Shown: positions 24,419-31,528, numbered from the stretch's first letter. The stretch is 33,831 nucleotides of DNA from Acidobacteriota bacterium (GCA_009861545.1 VXME01000001.1:1-33831), one strand, 5' to 3'. Notes: generated by a model from the sequence alone, not told the origin. Numbers and translations: made by a program.

Positions 24419-25393
24419 ATGAGCCGGATCTACGTCCTTCACGAGAACGACGCGTGGGTCGAGCCGTTGCGCGCGGCGTTCGACGAGCGCCGCCTGCCCT
24501 ACTCGGAGTGGTTTCTCGACACCGGCACTCTCGACCTGCGCGAGCCGCCGCCGGAGGGCGTCTTCTACAACCGGATGAGCGCGTCGTCGCATACCCGCGA
24601 CCACCGCTACGGGCCGGAGTACGCGGCGGCGGTGCTGGCCTGGCTGGAGCGGCACGGCCGGCGCGTGCTGAACTCGGGCCGGGCGCTGCAGCTCGAGGTG
24701 AGCAAGGTGGCGCAGTACGCGGCGCTGGAAGCGTGCGGCATCCGCACGCCGGAGACCGTCGCGGCGATCGGGCGGGACCGGATCGTGGACGCCGCGCGCG
24801 AGCTCGAGCCGCCGTTCATCACCAAGCACAACCGGGCCGGCAAGGGGCTCGGTGTCCGGCTGTTCCATGACCGGGAGGCGCTCGCGCGCTACGTCGACAG
24901 CGACGCGTTCGAGCCGGCCGTCGACGGCATCACGCTCATCCAGCGGTACATCCAGGCGCCCGAACCGTACATCACGAGGGTCGAGTTCATCGGGGGGCGC
25001 TACTTCTACGCCGTGCGAGTCGATACCAGCCAGGGATTCGAGCTCTGCCCGGCCGATGCCTGCCGGGTGGACGATGCCTTCTGCCCGGCTGACGCCGAGC
25101 CGGCCTCGCCGGTGTCGCTGTTCCGCATCGTCGACGGCGTGCCCGGCGATCTGGTTTCCCGCTACCAGCGGTTCCTGGCCGACAACGGCATCCACATCGC
25201 GGGTATCGAGTTCATCCTCGACCGGGACGGCGTGGCGTATACGTACGACGTCAACACCAACACCAACTACAACAGCCAGGCGGAGGCGGAGGCGGGACGG
25301 TTCGGGATGCGGGGGATCGCGGAGTACCTCGGGCGCGAGCTGCAGGCATACGAAGCCTCGGCGCTCACCGCGCAGACCGCGTCGCAGCCCTGA
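24419..25393 (+). CDS. ATP-grasp domain protein (RimK-like)
   Basis: A 324-aa predicted cytoplasmic protein. After an N-terminal pre-ATP-grasp region (IYVLHENDAWVEPLRAAF) comes the ATP-grasp core: SKVAQYAALEACGIRTPETV, EPPFITKHNRAGKGLGVRLF (nucleotide-binding lysine and glycine-rich loop), LIQRYIQAPEPYITRVEFIG, and the metal-binding end IAGIEFILDRDGVAYTYDVN followed by TNTNYN. Such enzymes couple ATP hydrolysis to acid-amine ligation through an acyl phosphate; the substrate here is unknown. It lies 57 bp after the quinoprotein gene on the same strand. No strong ribosome site is visible before the ATG, so the exact start is moderately certain. Confidence 0.82.
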   Translation: MSRIYVLHENDAWVEPLRAAFDERRLPYSEWFLDTGTLDLREPPPEGVFYNRMSASSHTRDHRYGPEYAAAVLAWLERHGRRVLNSGRALQLEVSKVAQYAALEACGIRTPETVAAIGRDRIVDAARELEPPFITKHNRAGKGLGVRLFHDREALARYVDSDAFEPAVDGITLIQRYIQAPEPYITRVEFIGGRYFYAVRVDTSQGFELCPADACRVDDAFCPADAEPASPVSLFRIVDGVPGDLVSRYQRFLADNGIHIAGIEFILDRDGVAYTYDVNTNTNYNSQAEAEAGRFGMRGIAEYLGRELQAYEASALTAQTASQP

Positions 25394-25397
25394 CGGG

Positions 25398-25405
25398 TGT
25401 AAAAT
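25398..25405 (+). promoter_or_regulatory. Possible -10 box (TGTAAAAT)
   Basis: TAAAAT (25400-25405) preceded directly by TG stands out in GC-rich sequence just after the ATP-grasp stop codon. No -35 match is found at the expected distance. It would give a leader of about 57 bases for the gene at 25469. Confidence 0.3.
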
Positions 25406-25468
25406 CCGAAGCAGTCTGCGCGCGGACGCGCGCGGCGATGGTGACCGGGGACGATGAGGTCGAGAACC

Positions 25469-26218
25469 ATGACGCAGACGATCAACCGGAAGTCGATGGG
25501 GCGCCTGGCCGGGCTGGCCGCTTGCCTGGCGCTGGCGGCGGGTACGGTCGGCGCGCCGCTGCAGGCGCAGGACGAGGCCGGAGAGATCCCGCAGCTCGCG
25601 GGAATCTGGGACGGCGGCGGGCGCGTGCGCCCGGTGAACGGGCCGAACATGCCCTGGGTGCCGGGCGAGAACTTCCCGGTGCTCAACGAGCGTGGCCTGG
25701 CCTATCAGGAGGTGTTCGACGAGGCGATCGCGGCGAAGTACGACTGCGTGCCGTCGACGCCGCCGGCGCTGAACTACGACCCCTACATGATGGAGATCGT
25801 GCAGTGGCCGGATCGCGTTCTGCTCCGCTACGAGAAGGACGATCAGCTCCGGACTGTCTGGCTGGACGGACGCGTGCCGACGCCGATGGACTACAGCCTG
25901 CAGGGCGTCTCGGTCGGCTACTACGAGGGCGGATCGCTGCACGTGACCACGACCCACTACACCTTCGACATCAGCGGCTTCGACGACTACAACGGCATCC
26001 CGTCGTCGCAGCTCAAGAAGGTGACCGAGCGCTACTGGCGCGAGGGCGAGGAGCTGCGGGGGACGGTGACGGTCGAGGACGAGCTGTTCCTGCGCGAGCC
26101 GGCGTCGTACACGACCCGTTGGCTGCCGGCGCCGGAGGGCTACAAGCTGGCGCCGTACGGCTGCGACGCGGAGATCGCGCGGATGCCGGTGAAGTTCATG
26201 GTGCCGAAGTACCGGTAG
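25469..26218 (+). CDS. Secreted protein, distant member of the EGDTLVVET family
   Basis: A 249-aa protein with a signal peptide (LAGLAACLALAAGTVGAPLQ followed by AQ). The mature start QLAGIWDGGGRVRP resembles the PDLQGVW opening of the three larger paralogues. The core GYYEGGSLHVTTTHYTFDIS followed by KKVTERYWR parallels their EGDTLVVET...LTERFTR block. The C-terminal CHEGNYG motif is absent; a conserved-looking YGCDAEI lies near the end. GAGGT lies eight bases before the ATG at 25469, favouring it over the ATG at 25454. It is followed by a DUF6152 gene, a pairing I have often seen in Acidobacteria. Function unknown. Confidence 0.83.
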   Translation: MTQTINRKSMGRLAGLAACLALAAGTVGAPLQAQDEAGEIPQLAGIWDGGGRVRPVNGPNMPWVPGENFPVLNERGLAYQEVFDEAIAAKYDCVPSTPPALNYDPYMMEIVQWPDRVLLRYEKDDQLRTVWLDGRVPTPMDYSLQGVSVGYYEGGSLHVTTTHYTFDISGFDDYNGIPSSQLKKVTERYWREGEELRGTVTVEDELFLREPASYTTRWLPAPEGYKLAPYGCDAEIARMPVKFMVPKYR

Positions 26219-26308
26219 GGACAAGACAAGGTGCGGTGTCGCCCCGCGGTGCACCGCGTGCTGGCATTCGGCAAGATTGCCGAGGGAATTCGGAAGGAGG
26301 GTAGGTCG

Positions 26309-26701
26309 GTGAGAATCCTGCTTTGGACGGCGGCGGTGGCGGCGGTCGCGGCCGTGGTCGCTCTGACCGGTGCGCCGACGGACGCGCACCACGCGAGCGC
26401 CCCGTTCTACGACAACACGAAGAGCGTGACGGCCGAGGGTGTCGTGACGCGCTTCCTCTTCCGTAACCCGCATTCGTTCCTCTTCCTCGACGGCGAGGAC
26501 GAGAACGGGGAGACGATTGCGTGGGAGGTCGAGATGGGCACCGCCGTCTCGATGAGCCGCCGCGGCTGGACGCCCCAGACGATCAGGGTGGGCGACCGGA
26601 TTCGCGTCGTGGGCCAGCCGTCCCGCGCTCCCGGCACGCACGGCATCTGCTGCGCCGAGATCCTGCGTCCGGACGGCGGGCCGATCAGCCCCGCCAACTA
26701 G
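26309..26701 (+). CDS. DUF6152 family secreted protein
   Basis: A 130-aa protein. A signal peptide (about 1-24, ending TDAHH) leads into the DUF6152 pattern: HHASAPFYDNTKSVTAEGVV, then RFLFRNPHSFLFL, ENGETIAWEVEMG, RRGWTPQTIRVGDRIRVVG and a C-terminal DGGPIS. The His-His after the leader and NPHS are hallmark residues that could bind metal; the role is unknown. The start is GTG at 26309 because AAGGAGG at 26294-26300 lies eight bases before it and the leader peptide begins there; an ATG at 26231 in the same frame has no such support. It is likely cotranscribed with the preceding gene. Confidence 0.88.
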   Translation: MRILLWTAAVAAVAAVVALTGAPTDAHHASAPFYDNTKSVTAEGVVTRFLFRNPHSFLFLDGEDENGETIAWEVEMGTAVSMSRRGWTPQTIRVGDRIRVVGQPSRAPGTHGICCAEILRPDGGPISPAN

Positions 26702-26721
26702 CGCCCCGAAACGCGGGGGCG
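26702..26721. terminator. Weak GC hairpin between convergent genes
   Basis: CGCCCC (26702-26707) pairs with GGGGCG (26716-26721) around an 8-base loop, immediately after the DUF6152 stop. There is no U-tract. It may be chance in GC-rich DNA. Confidence 0.28.
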
Positions 26722-26762
26722 GGGTCCGCATCCAGCGGCGGCCGGGCCCTCTGCTGCGAAAG

Positions 26763-27341
26763 TCATTGGTTCTCCGGCGCCGCCGGCCGCGGGTCGGCGT
26801 AGCCGGGGTACCAGAACACCGCGTGGCAGTTCTCGCACGCGAGGTCGAGCTCGGTTCCCGCTTCGAGCAGCGCGTCGACGTTGCGCGCCTCTACCGCATC
26901 GAGCACCACCCCGCTCGTCGCGCGGAGCCCCCGCGACACCTCCACCCAGCCTTCCCAGTCTTCTTCGACCAGCTCCTGGATGGCGTCCGGATGGAGGTCG
27001 ATCCCCGGCAACTCGGAGCGCGACTCGGGGGCCGCGATACGGCGTCCCTCAATCAGCAGCAGGTTCGACGCCTCGGCGAGGGTCACGGCGTGGCGGCGGA
27101 GGCGCAGCCAGTCCCCCTCGGTTTCGGGCCGGGTCTCCACGATGCCGTCCGCGGTTGCCTCGATCACCACCGCATCCCAGACGGCGTCGGCGGCCGGATC
27201 GATCATCGACCGCATCAGCTCTTCGACCGTCGCGGTCGGTTCCATGTCGGACGCCGGCTCGCTCGCGCAGGCTGTGAAGCCCGCGGCCAGCAGCACCAGA
27301 GCGGGCGTCAGCCTGTTGCGCCGTTCGCTACCGTGCTTCAT
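26763..27341 (-). CDS. Cytochrome c'-like lipoprotein
   Basis: A 192-aa protein. An N-terminal signal with a lipobox-like GFTAC (Cys25; Phe at -3 is atypical) suggests a lipoprotein. The only heme motif, CENCH at 169-173, lies near the C-terminus and is followed by AVFWYPGYADP. A C-terminal heme site after a mostly helical domain is typical of class II cytochromes (c' or c-556 type). Helices are suggested by VEELMRSMIDPAADAVWDAV, RLRRHAVTLAEASNLLLIEG and ALLEAGTELDLACEN. It could be an electron acceptor for periplasmic enzymes such as the nearby quinoprotein (inference). The ATG at 27341 starts the leader; no strong ribosome site is visible. Confidence 0.78.
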   Translation of the reverse strand: MKHGSERRNRLTPALVLLAAGFTACASEPASDMEPTATVEELMRSMIDPAADAVWDAVVIEATADGIVETRPETEGDWLRLRRHAVTLAEASNLLLIEGRRIAAPESRSELPGIDLHPDAIQELVEEDWEGWVEVSRGLRATSGVVLDAVEARNVDALLEAGTELDLACENCHAVFWYPGYADPRPAAPENQ

Positions 27342-27439
27342 TCCCGATCGCAAATGTCTGCAACGGGCCGCTCCGGCGTCAGGCCCGGGCGAGAGGCACC
27401 CCCCCGTGGGCACCCCTCGGCAAGCGGAAGCGGGCCCTG

Positions 27440-28348
27440 CTACAGGACCCCCGCCTCCTGCATGACGGCCTCGCACTTTCCGCGGATCTCGGTCGCGACC
27501 TCGAACGGGTCTCCCTGCTGGTACTCCGCGCGGAACAGCTCCACCGACAGGGCCCCGGTGAACTCCTTCTCGGCCAGCTTCTGCAGGATGCGCACCACCG
27601 GCGCGATGCCGTCGCCCGGGATGATCCGCGAGTCGTTGTCGATCAGCTCGCGCGGGCCGTCCAGCAGGTCCTGGAAGTGGGCGTGGGCCAGCTCACCCGG
27701 CTCGAGCAGGTCGAGGTCCTCGAACTTGCTCAGGCCCGACCAGAAGTGGAAGAAGTCGATCATCGGCCGCACGTTGGGACGCGCCGCCGCGCGGATGACC
27801 TGCAGCGACGAGGTCAGCGTGGACAGGTGCGTCGACGTGCGGGTGAACTCGATCATCGCGGTCAGGCCGTACTCGGCCGCAATGTCGCCCGCCTCGCCGA
27901 CGCAGTCCGGCGTCGCCGCGAAGTCGTCGGCGGTGACCGGCCGGTTGGTGACCGACGGCGAGTAGATCCGCGTCAGGCCCAGGTTGGCGAACTGATCGCA
28001 GCCGCGCCGCCATGCTTCCAGCGACTCGGCCCGCGCAGGACCCGGCAGCCAGATGTCCTGCAGCACCACCGCGGCGGACACCGGCGTCAGATCGAGGTCT
28101 TCGAGCAGCCGCCGGGCGGCCGGCAGGGTGTCGTTCTCGAGAAATGCCTGCAACTGCGGTGAGCCGAGCTCGACGTACCGGATGCCGGCCCGCGCCCAGC
28201 CTTCGACCGCGCCGCGGAGGCCGGCGCCGCTCGACGTGTTCTGGTGCATGGCGAGCAGCATCTTTCCGGGATCGGCGGATTGCGCGGTTGCCACGCGCGC
28301 CAGGGAAGCGGCCAGAGGAGTCAGCAGCATCGATCTTCTCGTCAGCAT
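27440..28348 (-). CDS. Exported sugar phosphate isomerase/epimerase-like TIM-barrel protein
   Basis: A 302-aa protein of the xylose-isomerase-like TIM-barrel (AP endonuclease 2) family. The N-terminus MLTRRSMLLTPLAASLARVA is a probable Tat leader. Barrel motifs include GIRYVELGSPQL, LTAMIEFTRTS (Glu), PMIDFFHFW (Asp/His), ELAHAHFQDLLDGPR (His) and GALSVELFR (Glu), which match the metal-ligand set of the fold. Relatives are often annotated as sugar phosphate isomerase/epimerase, but the true substrate is unknown. AGGA about seven bases before the ATG supports the start. It lies between the MDR gene and the cytochrome gene on the same strand, each about 100 bp away. Confidence 0.85.
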   Translation of the reverse strand: MLTRRSMLLTPLAASLARVATAQSADPGKMLLAMHQNTSSGAGLRGAVEGWARAGIRYVELGSPQLQAFLENDTLPAARRLLEDLDLTPVSAAVVLQDIWLPGPARAESLEAWRRGCDQFANLGLTRIYSPSVTNRPVTADDFAATPDCVGEAGDIAAEYGLTAMIEFTRTSTHLSTLTSSLQVIRAAARPNVRPMIDFFHFWSGLSKFEDLDLLEPGELAHAHFQDLLDGPRELIDNDSRIIPGDGIAPVVRILQKLAEKEFTGALSVELFRAEYQQGDPFEVATEIRGKCEAVMQEAGVL

Positions 28349-28448
28349 GGTCGTGTCCTTACCTTCGGTCTCCCTCCAGGTGCTCGATGAGGTCGTCCGG
28401 CCACGATGAACGCGGCCGTCCGGTCCCGCAGAGGCTATCACGGGTCGC

Positions 28449-29510
28449 TCATTCAGGGGCGAAGCGGACCACGGTGTTGCCCCGGCCCTGGTTGCGCTCG
28501 AACAGCTCGAAGGCCGCGACGAAGTCGTCGAGCGCGTAGACCCGATCGGCGCGCGGCCGGACCACGCCGGTCGCCAGATAGTCGAGGATCTGCCCGACCT
28601 GCCGCTGGTGCGCCTCCGGATTCCGCGCGGCCCAGCCGGCCCACATGCTGCCCATCACGACGGCCGACTTGATGAGCAGCAGGCCGGGGCGAATCGGTCG
28701 CTGCCCCGCCGTGAACCCGACCAGGCAGATCCTTCCCAGCGGCCGGATGGCCGAGACCAGCGCCGCCTCGAACAACTCCCCCTGGACCATGTCGACGACC
28801 ACGTCGACGCCGTCCGGATGACCGAGCTCGGTCGCCGCTTGTCGAACGTCGTTCTTGAACCGCCGGAAGCTCTGCCGGTCGCGGCCGTAGCACAGCACGC
28901 GGTCGGCTCCGGCGGTGGCCGGCAGATCCTGCTTCTGGGGGACGCTGACGCCGGCGATGACCTGCGCCCCCATCGCCTTGGCCAACTCCACTGCGGCCAT
29001 GCCGACGCCGCCCGACGCCCCGTCGACCAGCACGAGGCTGCCGGGGCCGGCCTCGCCGAGGACCTTCAGCGAGTGGTAGGCGGGGAAGAAATTGCGTCCC
29101 AGGTTGGCGCAGTGCTCCAGCGGGACGTTGTCGGGGGCTCTCCAGACGGACGCCGCCGGTATCCTGACCGCCTCGGAGAGACCCCCGAGGTTCATCTGGG
29201 CTACCGCCCGGTCGCCGGGTCGCACGTGCTCGACGCCGTCTCCGACCTCCAGCACCGTCCCCGCCACGTCCATGCCGGGCACGTAGGGCAGGTCCGGCTT
29301 GTGCTGGTAGAGCCCCTGCGCCTGCAGCGCGTCGGGATACTGCACGCCGGCAAAATGCGTCCGGACCACGACGTGGCCGGGCTCGCAGACCGGCGCGGGT
29401 ATCTCGTCCAGCGACAGAACGTCCCGCAGGGGGATGGGCTTCGGAACGGGTTTGCCGGTCTCGTCGAGGCCGGCGTAGCGGTGGCAGCGGACAGCCTTCA
29501 TCGTGTGCAT
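28449..29510 (-). CDS. NADPH:quinone oxidoreductase-like MDR dehydrogenase
   Basis: A 353-aa medium-chain dehydrogenase/reductase of the zinc-free quinone-oxidoreductase type. The N-terminal GroES-like domain has AGVQYPDALQAQGLYQHKPD and YVPGMDVAGTVLEVGDGVEH. The cofactor domain has VDGASGGVGMAAVELAKAMG, and the C-terminus has RADRVYALDDFVAAFELFER, all typical. The residues that bind the structural zinc are absent. The substrate could be a quinone, an enone or an acyl-CoA. Translation may start at 29510 or at a second ATG at 29501 (MKAVRCHRYAG), the more typical family start. Only 40 bp separate it from the divergent antitoxin gene, so the promoters overlap. Confidence 0.87.
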   Translation of the reverse strand: MHTMKAVRCHRYAGLDETGKPVPKPIPLRDVLSLDEIPAPVCEPGHVVVRTHFAGVQYPDALQAQGLYQHKPDLPYVPGMDVAGTVLEVGDGVEHVRPGDRAVAQMNLGGLSEAVRIPAASVWRAPDNVPLEHCANLGRNFFPAYHSLKVLGEAGPGSLVLVDGASGGVGMAAVELAKAMGAQVIAGVSVPQKQDLPATAGADRVLCYGRDRQSFRRFKNDVRQAATELGHPDGVDVVVDMVQGELFEAALVSAIRPLGRICLVGFTAGQRPIRPGLLLIKSAVVMGSMWAGWAARNPEAHQRQVGQILDYLATGVVRPRADRVYALDDFVAAFELFERNQGRGNTVVRFAPE

Positions 29511-29538
29511 GGTGATTCCGGCAATAGCTTACGGCATC

Positions 29539-29544
29539 TATAAT
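29539..29544 (+). promoter_or_regulatory. Consensus -10 box of the toxin-antitoxin operon
   Basis: A perfect TATAAT ends six bases before the antitoxin ATG at 29551, so the transcript would begin at the A of the start codon. There is no Shine-Dalgarno sequence. A weak TTCCGG lies 17 bp upstream at 29516-29521. Confidence 0.55.
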
Positions 29545-29550
29545 GTGGCC

Positions 29551-29799
29551 ATGAAGGTGGCCAACATCGCGGAGTTCAAGAACCACCTGAGCGAGTACCT
29601 CGCCGCCGTGGCGGACGGCGAGGAGGTGGAAATCCGCAAACGCAACGCTCCGCTGGCGCGCGTCGTGCCGATTCGGAGCCCCGGTCGCAACCGCACTGTC
29701 CTCGGCCGCGGCGCGGGCACGGTCGTGGTCCACGGGGATCTGACCGAGCCGATGATCCCGCCGGAGGACTGGGAGATGCTGCGGGAAGAACCGTCGTGA
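29551..29799 (+). CDS. Phd/YefM-type antitoxin
   Basis: An 82-aa protein. The first 45 residues (MKVANIAEFKNHLSEYLAAV, then ADGEEVEIRKRNAPLARVVPI) are a typical Phd/YefM DNA-binding domain. The C-terminal tail (TEPMIPPEDWEMLREE) resembles the toxin-binding segment of PIN-associated antitoxins. It would neutralise the PIN toxin and repress its own operon. The start at 29551 gives the canonical MKVANI opening; an earlier ATG at 29503 would place the -10 box inside the coding sequence. It overlaps the toxin gene by four bases (GTGA), which implies translational coupling. Confidence 0.9.
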   Translation: MKVANIAEFKNHLSEYLAAVADGEEVEIRKRNAPLARVVPIRSPGRNRTVLGRGAGTVVVHGDLTEPMIPPEDWEMLREEPS

Positions 29800-30194
29800 C
29801 GGTGGTGCTCGATACCTGCGCCATCGTATGGGCGATCGGCGACCCCGGGCGACTGCCCGACACGGTGGCCGGGATTCTCACGGCAGACGACACCCGCGTC
29901 TGCGTCTCGGCGGTCAGTTGCGCGGAGATCGCCTGCGCGTCGCAACGCGGCCGCATCGACATCGATCGGCATTGGCGGCGGTGGTTCCGTCACTACGTCG
30001 AGTTGAACGGTTGGACCGTGCTTCCGATCGATCTCGACACCGTCGAAGAAGCCTACGCGTTGCCGGACCCGTTTCACCGGGATCCGGCGGACCGGCTCAT
30101 CGTCGCGGCGGCGCGCGGGTTGTCCGCGCCCGTTGTTACCGCGGATGCGCGGATACTCGATTACCCCCATGTCAAGACTCTGTGGAAAGGATGA
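29796..30194 (+). CDS. PIN domain toxin (VapC-like)
   Basis: A 132-aa PIN-domain ribonuclease. The acidic residues expected for the metal site are present: Asp6 in VVLDTCAIVWAI, Glu44 in VSCAEIACASQRGRI, Asp99 in DPADRLIVAAA and Asp117 in VVTADARIL. DPFHRDPADR is typical of the VapC group that pairs with Phd-like antitoxins. Such toxins cleave tRNA or rRNA. The start is GTG at 29796, overlapping the antitoxin stop. The toxin stop in turn overlaps the ATG of the dehydrogenase gene (ATGA), so a third gene is coupled to the module. Confidence 0.92.
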   Translation: MTVVLDTCAIVWAIGDPGRLPDTVAGILTADDTRVCVSAVSCAEIACASQRGRIDIDRHWRRWFRHYVELNGWTVLPIDLDTVEEAYALPDPFHRDPADRLIVAAARGLSAPVVTADARILDYPHVKTLWKG

Positions 30195-30898
30195 CGGCTA
30201 GGATGGACAAGCAACGATTCCTGATTACCGGCGCCAGCCAGGGCATCGGCGCCGCGCTCGTCTCGCTCGCCCGCAAGCAGGGGCACGAGGTGGTATTCAC
30301 CGGCCGCGACCAGGGGCGTATCGACAGCGTGGCGGCCGAGAGCGGCGCGCACGGCATCCGTGCGGACGTGGTACGCGCCGAGGACAACCAGCGCACCGTC
30401 GATGCGTGCGTCGACCGTATGGGCGGCATCGACGTGCTGGTCAACAACGCCGGGGTCGGCTATCTCGCCGAGGTGGGCGAGATCGACATGGACGCCATGC
30501 GGTCGCTCTTCGACATCAACGTCTTCGGCCTCGTCGACCTGACGAACCGCGTCGCGCCGCTGCTCAAAGCGCAGGAGCGGGGCTACATCTTCAACATCGC
30601 CTCGACCTCCGGCATGAAGGGCGCCAAGACGGGCACCGTGTACGCGGCGAGCAAGTGGGCGGTGCGCGGGATCACCCAGTGCTGGCAGGCCGAGCTGCGG
30701 CCGCACGGCGTCCACGTCACCTGCGTCTGCCCGTCCGAGGTGCAGACCGACTGGATGGGCCGCACGGGGCGCAACAACCCGAACAAGCTCTACGCCGTCG
30801 ACATCGCCGAGGCCATCATGGCGGTGCTCGACATGAACCCGCGCGCGCTCTGGCCGGAGTTCGCGATCTTCGCCAACAACCCCTGGAAGGAAGACTGA
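30191..30898 (+). CDS. Short-chain dehydrogenase/reductase
   Basis: A 235-aa classical SDR. The cofactor motif is TGASQGIG, with TGRDQGRI after the second strand, VNNAGVGY as the structural motif, IASTSG for the catalytic serine and YAASK for the Tyr/Lys pair. The C-terminal PSEVQTDWMG segment is also typical. Substrate unknown; the FTGRD turn suggests NADPH preference (inference). The start at 30191 forms an ATGA overlap with the toxin stop; a second ATG at 30203 (MDKQRFLITG) is the more usual family start and is also possible. The ASCH-like gene follows 9 bp later. Confidence 0.9.
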   Translation: MTARMDKQRFLITGASQGIGAALVSLARKQGHEVVFTGRDQGRIDSVAAESGAHGIRADVVRAEDNQRTVDACVDRMGGIDVLVNNAGVGYLAEVGEIDMDAMRSLFDINVFGLVDLTNRVAPLLKAQERGYIFNIASTSGMKGAKTGTVYAASKWAVRGITQCWQAELRPHGVHVTCVCPSEVQTDWMGRTGRNNPNKLYAVDIAEAIMAVLDMNPRALWPEFAIFANNPWKED

Positions 30899-30907
30899 GG
30901 CCGTCGC

Positions 30908-31498
30908 GTGCTGCTGCGGATGGCGGTGCTCGAGCGCATCGTCCGTGGCGAGGTCTCGCTGGTGTTCCGCCGCTGGCGCAGGCCGACCGTTCGCAGCGGC
31001 GGCTGCCTGCGGACCGCGCTGGGCGTGCTCCGGATTCTCGACGTCGCTGCGGTGGCGGAGGCGGACATTTCCGAAGCGGACGCTTCCCGGGCGGGGTTCT
31101 CCTCGCGGACGGCGTTGCTGGCGGGACTCGGCGCGCGAGAGGGGCAGGTCTATCGCATCGCCGTGGAGTATGCGGGCGCGGACCCGCGCGTCGCCCTGCG
31201 GCAACAGGAAGACCTGTCGGACGCGGAGATCGAACTGGTCATCGAGAAGCTGCGGCGGCTTGATGCCCGATCGACGGCCGGTTCGTGGACGGCGCGCGTG
31301 CTGGCGGCGATTGAGGCGCAGCCCGGTGTCGTCAGCCAGACGCTGGCCGCACGCTTGGGATGCCAGAAAGACTGGCTGAAGCTACAGGTGAGGAAGCTGA
31401 AGAACCTCGGGCTTACGGTCAGCCTCACGACCGGCTATGAGCTCTCGCCGCGCGGACGGGTCGTGCTGAATCGCCTGCGTGGTGGAGGCCGGTCGTAG
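30908..31498 (+). CDS. ASCH-like domain fused to a winged-helix domain
   Basis: A 196-aa protein of unknown function. Residues about 10-95 resemble an ASCH/PUA-like RNA-binding fold: VRGEVSLVFRRWRRPTVRSG, LRTALGVLRILDVAAV, SSRTALLAGLGAREGQVYRI. A polar linker (about 100-125) leads to a winged-helix-like region (WTARVLAAIEAQPGVVSQTL, then AARLGCQKDWLKLQVRKLKN and GYELSPRGRVVLNRL). I suggest a nucleic-acid-binding regulator, on pattern only. The start is GTG at 30908 with GAGG seven bases upstream; ATG at 30920 is an alternative. It is last in the TA-SDR operon. Confidence 0.72.
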   Translation: MLLRMAVLERIVRGEVSLVFRRWRRPTVRSGGCLRTALGVLRILDVAAVAEADISEADASRAGFSSRTALLAGLGAREGQVYRIAVEYAGADPRVALRQQEDLSDAEIELVIEKLRRLDARSTAGSWTARVLAAIEAQPGVVSQTLAARLGCQKDWLKLQVRKLKNLGLTVSLTTGYELSPRGRVVLNRLRGGGRS

Positions 31499-31513
31499 GG
31501 AGGTCCCGTCTCA

Positions 31514-31528
31514 GGGTGTCGGACACCC
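31514..31528. repeat. 15-bp perfect palindrome, REP-like
   Basis: GGGTGTC-G-GACACCC: seven-base arms around a single base, 16 bases after the ASCH-like gene's stop. It has no U-tract. The form recalls short repetitive extragenic palindromes, but one copy in this window cannot prove that. It may also shield or terminate the preceding transcript. Confidence 0.45.

Noticed and set aside
22550-26731. A 1393-codon minus-strand frame opposite the quinoprotein, ATP-grasp and DUF6152 genes.
   Set aside because: It is opened by GC bias in third codon positions, has no domain pattern, and lies opposite three well-supported genes.
29503-29550. An upstream start for the antitoxin at 29503.
   Set aside because: It would put the TATAAT box inside the coding region and add residues absent from the Phd/YefM pattern.
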